A stretch of 10,209 nucleotides of DNA. Origin: Treponema sp. (GTDB lineage Bacteria; Spirochaetota; Spirochaetia; Treponematales; Breznakiellaceae). The number at the start of each line of letters is the position of its first letter. Position 1 is the first letter of the stretch. The notes beneath the pieces are model-generated. The model had not been told where the DNA came from. It saw only the letters and a program-made list of their open reading frames with translations, and did no database searches. Both the position numbers and the translations under genes were made by a program. Location: positions 1 to 10,209 of the forward strand of contig JAIRUY010000053.1 of NCBI GenBank assembly GCA_031254175.1. The letters are read 5' to 3'. Below are positions 6,992 through 10,209 of this stretch, in pieces.

Positions 6992-8251
6992 TTAACTTTT
7001 CTCCGTAATTTCCATTGTTTTTTCTTCTGTCTGGAAATTATAATTTCTAATCACAGACGGAACATCCAAATCATCCTGATACTCACGCTGGGGCAGATAA
7101 GAAATATATTCAGGGCGCTTTGTCCTTTCCACCATTTTCACATATTCATTGTAATCAATAAAATCTGAATCAGCTTTTTTTACAGGAGAATCCTGTTTTT
7201 GCTCAGCCTGTTTTACGCTGGAAAAACCTGTCGCGATAACTGTAACCTGAATGCCGTCTTCAATTTCATTGTCAACACGAAGTCCGTAAATAAGATGAAC
7301 TTCCGGATCGCATTTTTCTTTTACTGATTTTATGATATTCTGAATCTCTACAAGCGTAATATTATCAGGACCCGCGATATTGATAAGAACGCCTGTTGCT
7401 CTGTCAATGCTGGTATCTTCAAGAAGCGGATTATCTATCGCGTTTTTTACCGCTTCCAGCGCGCGATTTTCGCCTGTTCCGTAACCAATGCCCATCAACG
7501 CGTCCCCTTTGCCCTTCATAACAGTTTCGACATCCGCGAAATCGGTGTTTTGAAATCCTGTTTTGGTAATGAGTTCGGAAATACCCTGCACTCCATGGCA
7601 CAATACTTCGTCAGCCAAAAGATACGCATTGTTAAACGAAGTTGTATTGTCAACTATTTTAAATAAATATTGATTTGGAATTACAATCAGCGTATCAACT
7701 TCCTGGCGCAATTTTGCTATTCCTTCTTCGGCAAGTCTCATTTTGAAACGGCCTTCGAATTCAAAAGGGGTCGTAACAACTGCCACTGTAAGAGCTCCCA
7801 GTTCTCTGGCTATTCTTGCGATAACAGGAGCGGAACCGGTTCCTGTCCCGCCGCCCATTCCGGCAGTTACAAAAACCATGTCTGCGCCTTTCAGGGATTC
7901 GGCTATGGCAGCTTTGTTTTCTATTGCCGCTTTTTCGCCGATTAAAGGCTTGCCGCCGGCGCCCCGGCCGCCAGTTTCATTGATGCCTATTTGAACTTTT
8001 ACATCCGCCTTGCTTTTATTATGCAGATCCTGAACGTCTGTATTAACCGCAATGAATTCAACTCCTTCCAGACCGCTTTCAATCATCCGGTTTAACGCGT
8101 TTGCTCCGCCTCCGCCGGCGGCAATAACCTTGATAACAGCCTGTACATGTTCATTATGCGGCCTTACATAGCTCTCTCGAAAACTCTCAGGATCTTCCTG
8201 CTGCCTGAATTGCAACACCTGTGGTATTTCACGCACTGCAACAATGTTCAT
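6992..8251 (-). CDS. ftsZ: Cell division GTPase FtsZ
   Basis: FtsZ is the tubulin-like GTPase that polymerises into the cytokinetic ring. The 419-residue product has a 38-residue N-terminal extension, the nucleotide-binding start VIKVIAAGGGGANALNRM (39-56), the tubulin signature GGGTGTG (133-139), and the synergy-loop residues N235, D237 and D240 in QNTDFADV that complete the GTPase site of the neighbouring subunit. A charged linker (about 345-392) leads to the conserved C-terminal peptide DLDVPSVIRN (394-403), the docking site for FtsA and other partners, followed by a 16-residue tail. The loop after beta-3 reads GGRGAGGKPLIGEKAA (94-109), where most bacteria have GLGAGANPE. The ATG at 8251 is preceded by AAGGGGGG (8258-8265), spacing 6, a strong ribosome site suited to high expression. 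Upstream is the 82-base ftsA-ftsZ gap with an inverted repeat; xerD starts 2 bases after the stop. Confidence 0.98.
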   Translation of the reverse strand: MNIVAVREIPQVLQFRQQEDPESFRESYVRPHNEHVQAVIKVIAAGGGGANALNRMIESGLEGVEFIAVNTDVQDLHNKSKADVKVQIGINETGGRGAGGKPLIGEKAAIENKAAIAESLKGADMVFVTAGMGGGTGTGSAPVIARIARELGALTVAVVTTPFEFEGRFKMRLAEEGIAKLRQEVDTLIVIPNQYLFKIVDNTTSFNNAYLLADEVLCHGVQGISELITKTGFQNTDFADVETVMKGKGDALMGIGYGTGENRALEAVKNAIDNPLLEDTSIDRATGVLINIAGPDNITLVEIQNIIKSVKEKCDPEVHLIYGLRVDNEIEDGIQVTVIATGFSSVKQAEQKQDSPVKKADSDFIDYNEYVKMVERTKRPEYISYLPQREYQDDLDVPSVIRNYNFQTEEKTMEITEKS

Positions 8252-8257
8252 TTTGTT

Positions 8258-8265
8258 CCCCCCTT
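8258..8265 (-). promoter_or_regulatory. Strong ribosome binding site of ftsZ
   Basis: AAGGGGGG reads on the minus strand 6 bases before the ftsZ ATG at 8251. It is one of the most purine-rich ribosome sites in the window and fits the high protein levels FtsZ normally needs relative to FtsA and FtsQ. Confidence 0.75.
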
Positions 8266-8290
8266 CAACATTTTAAACAATATTTATTTA

Positions 8291-8330
8291 TAAACCTGTT
8301 TACGGATAAAAATATTTGAAAACAGGTTTA
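8291..8330 (-). repeat. Perfect 11-bp inverted repeat in the ftsA-ftsZ gap
   Basis: TAAACCTGTTT at 8291-8301 is exactly complementary in reverse to AAACAGGTTTA at 8320-8330, with an 18-base loop between. It lies within the only non-coding gap over 23 bases in the window (8252-8333). On the transcribed strand it is followed by an A/T-mixed stretch, not a run of T, and the stem has only three G-C pairs, so it is a poor intrinsic terminator. It could be an operator for a dimeric regulator, an RNA stem that alters decay or read-through between ftsA and ftsZ, or part of an ftsZ control region. I see no convincing -35/-10 pair near it: TATAAA at 8287-8292 lacks a good -35 at normal spacing. Confidence 0.7.
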
Positions 8331-8333
8331 ATT

Positions 8334-9605
8334 TCAAAAAAACTCCTCTCTTAACCAAAGTTTCAATTTATCAATAAGCGCTGAATTTTTCTTTTCGCCG
8401 GGACGCGCGTCTGCTCCGCGTTCAGACGTTTCCACGCCGGATCTTTTCTCTCCCTCAAGAGCAAGCCCAACTACCGTAGCGCAAGAAGGCGTACGGTATT
8501 CTTCTACCAATCCTCCCAAATCCCTTGTTGGTATCGGGCTTCCAAGCCTTGCTGCCAGTTTCAAAATGTTATTCGCAAGTTCTACAACCCCCGTCAGCTG
8601 CGCTCCGCCGCCTGTCAATACAACGCCGCCGCCAAGAGGACGCGGAAGATTTAACGTATCAAGATGCTGTTTTACCATTTTGAAAATTTCTTCCATTCTT
8701 GGTTTTATTATTGTCAGTATTTGCGAACGCGGAATTGCCATTGGCGGCCTTCCTCCGACTCCGGGCACAATAACAGCTTCATCATCATCCAGCAGCTCAT
8801 CCCAGCAGCAGCCTGCGTCAATTTTTATCTTTTCCGCGTTTTCCATGGAAATATTTTTGATAATTGATATATCGCTTGTGACCTGTGTTCCTCCGGCGGG
8901 AATTGTATATGTTGAATACGGAGTTCCGTCAACATATACAAGCACATCCGTTGTTCCTCCCCCCAGATCGAGCAGCACTACGCCCAATTCCATTTCTTCC
9001 TGTGTAAGAACAGTTCTTCCTGCCGCAAGAGTTTGCAGGATAAGTTCATTCACTTTGAATCCGGCGCGGTTTACGCATTTAATCAGATTTTGGGCTCCCG
9101 TCACAGCGCATGTAATTATATGCACGTCACACTCAAGGCGCACTCCAATCATATCGAGAGGATTTCTCACTCCCTTTTGATCATCTACTTTGTAATTCTG
9201 CGGGATAACTTCCAGTATTTGCCTGTCGGTTGGTATAACAACTGCCTTTGCCGCTTCTATTACGCGATCAATATCTTCCTGACCGATTTCCCTTTCTCTT
9301 GTATCTCGTTTTTTTCCGGAAACGCCGACAACTCCTCTGGAGTTAAGTCCGTTAATATGGTTTCCGCCTATTCCTGTCCAGCATTCCGTAACTTCAAGGC
9401 CGCTCATCATCTCGGCATCCTCTATCGCTCCGGCTACAGCGCGAAGAGTAGCTTCAATATTTACAACAACACCTTTTCTTAAACCCGTAGACGGGCGGAC
9501 ACCGGCTCCTATAATCTGGAGAACACCGTCGATATCCCGTTCGCAGACAATGCAGCGTACATTTGTTGAACCAATATCCAGTGAGGCAACAATTTTATTA
9601 TTCAT
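8334..9605 (-). CDS. ftsA: Cell division protein FtsA (actin-like membrane tether for FtsZ)
   Basis: FtsA is the actin-family ATPase that binds the FtsZ C-terminal peptide and anchors the ring to the inner membrane. The 423-residue product shows the actin-fold phosphate-1 motif DIGSTNVR (10-17), phosphate-2 motif DLGGGTTD (213-220) and adenosine motif GVVLTGGGAQLTG (327-339), with the FtsA-specific 1C subdomain around 83-165. The last 16 residues, SALIDKLKLWLREEFF, form a short amphipathic helix that closely matches the membrane-targeting sequence at the end of FtsA proteins. A variable charged stretch (384-407) links it to the core. The ATG at 9605 overlaps the ftsQ stop (ATGA) and has AAGGAG at 9614-9619, spacing 8. 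Length and motifs are standard and nothing appears broken. Confidence 0.98.
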   Translation of the reverse strand: MNNKIVASLDIGSTNVRCIVCERDIDGVLQIIGAGVRPSTGLRKGVVVNIEATLRAVAGAIEDAEMMSGLEVTECWTGIGGNHINGLNSRGVVGVSGKKRDTREREIGQEDIDRVIEAAKAVVIPTDRQILEVIPQNYKVDDQKGVRNPLDMIGVRLECDVHIITCAVTGAQNLIKCVNRAGFKVNELILQTLAAGRTVLTQEEMELGVVLLDLGGGTTDVLVYVDGTPYSTYTIPAGGTQVTSDISIIKNISMENAEKIKIDAGCCWDELLDDDEAVIVPGVGGRPPMAIPRSQILTIIKPRMEEIFKMVKQHLDTLNLPRPLGGGVVLTGGGAQLTGVVELANNILKLAARLGSPIPTRDLGGLVEEYRTPSCATVVGLALEGEKRSGVETSERGADARPGEKKNSALIDKLKLWLREEFF

Positions 9606-10209
9606 AAAGGTTGCTCCTTTATTCTATATGAACCCATGCCGGATCTGAAATCAATTTCGGCCGGTTTTTGGGAGCTTTCCTCAAACACATTAAGCATCAA
9701 AAGCATATATCTAAGAATATCCTCTGACAGGTTGTTCTCAAGACGCACCTTGATGGAACTATGAACAGGAAAAAGTACAAGATCAAAACCATCCCATGCC
9801 TTCCGCTCAATCCGTATTTCTGAAATTGCAGCTAACAATTCAGGCGAAGAGGATGAAATTTCATAAAGGCTTTCAGTCAGCGGCACAAGCCCTGCCGGAA
9901 GCCGCATATTCAGGATCGGATTCTCAAATCCTGAAAGAACAGGAAAGCCGGTCTCCTGCAAAGCGTCTGCGAATTTAAAAAAGACTCCCTGTCTGTCAAT
10001 ATAAAGCGGCATCTGCCTGGAGCCGGCATTTGTCAACGCTACTGCGGCAGCCTGCCTGGGATTAATATGAACAGACAATCTGTCGGGGAAACGCTTTACT
10101 ACAACTGACGATTCAACCAGAACATGACCGTTGAGTTTTTCCTGGATATCTTTTACATTGTCGGAAAAAAATGAAGAGCTGTCATCAATTCCAGCAAGCC
10201 CAAGTATTT
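9602..10209 (-). CDS. ftsQ: FtsQ/DivIB-type cell division protein, C-terminal part
   Basis: The frame is open from the right edge (first full codon at 10207) to the TGA at 9602, giving 201 residues without a start. The first 55 or so residues look like a POTRA domain: ILGLAGIDDSSSFFS, then IQEKLNGHVLVESSVVVKRF, then PDRLSVHINPRQAAAVA. The pattern in which the FPD turn is followed by a beta strand and a basic residue is typical of FtsQ. The beta domain follows, including PLYIDRQGVFF and a C-terminal arm. FtsQ is a single-pass inner-membrane protein whose periplasmic part binds FtsB and FtsL in the divisome; the cytoplasmic tail and membrane helix lie beyond the window. Sequence conservation is low in this family, so the call leans on the POTRA pattern and on the position directly before ftsA, overlapping it by 4 bases. 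An in-frame TTG at 10078 sits inside the POTRA domain and is not the true start. Confidence 0.87.
   Translation of the reverse strand, partial: ILGLAGIDDSSSFFSDNVKDIQEKLNGHVLVESSVVVKRFPDRLSVHINPRQAAAVALTNAGSRQMPLYIDRQGVFFKFADALQETGFPVLSGFENPILNMRLPAGLVPLTESLYEISSSSPELLAAISEIRIERKAWDGFDLVLFPVHSSIKVRLENNLSEDILRYMLLMLNVFEESSQKPAEIDFRSGMGSYRIKEQPL

Noticed and set aside
8291..8330. Reading the ftsA-ftsZ inverted repeat as a rho-independent terminator
   Set aside because: The stem is AT-rich, the loop is 18 bases, and no T-run follows on either strand.
8777..8813. Trinucleotide-rich tract (TCA and CAG units) in ftsA
   Set aside because: It encodes an Asp-rich piece (LLDDDEA) and neighbouring codons in frame, and is too short and irregular to call a tandem repeat.
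8566..9180. Forward-strand open frame of 204 codons opposite ftsA
   Set aside because: The product is dominated by Ser, Thr, Pro and Val with a serine run, which is the mirror of Gly- and Asp-rich ftsA codons. It has no family motif and lies wholly inside a certain gene.

Overview
The window carries ten genes, all on the minus strand and packed almost end to end. The gene content and order point to a spirochaete, most likely a Treponema-type organism. The core order ftsQ-ftsA-ftsZ, a membrane-anchored TPR protein, dprA, hslV-hslU matches what I recall of the Borrelia burgdorferi chromosome, where hslVU runs on into the flgB flagellar operon. Here xerD sits between ftsZ and the TPR gene, and topA-xerC sit between dprA and hslV, an arrangement I associate with treponemes. 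This placement rests on gene order and protein character from memory, not on a database search.

In transcription order (right to left), the first block is cell division: the 3' part of ftsQ (truncated by the window edge), ftsA overlapping it by 4 bases, then an 82-base gap with a perfect 11-bp inverted repeat, then ftsZ. xerD begins 2 bases after the ftsZ stop, apparently from a TTG codon. Next come an uncharacterised single-pass membrane TPR protein, dprA (4-base overlap), topA (9-base gap) and xerC (4-base overlap). hslV follows after 23 bases and hslU 4 bases later. hslU runs off the left edge after 200 codons.

The genes fall into three linked jobs: septum assembly (FtsQ, FtsA, FtsZ), chromosome topology and recombination (XerC, XerD, TopA, DprA), and ATP-dependent proteolysis (HslV peptidase, HslU unfoldase). 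FtsZ, FtsA and XerCD all act at the end of the cell cycle, so co-transcription is plausible. Apart from the ftsA-ftsZ gap, no intergenic space exceeds 23 bases, and I see no terminator or clear promoter inside the run.

There are no mobile elements, tRNA or rRNA genes, CRISPR arrays or broken genes. I do not find a new multi-gene system. The best leads are the ftsA-ftsZ inverted repeat, the paired Xer recombinases in one transcription unit, the FtsZ-linked TPR protein, the lysine-rich TopA tail, the HslV propeptide and the divergent end of DprA.
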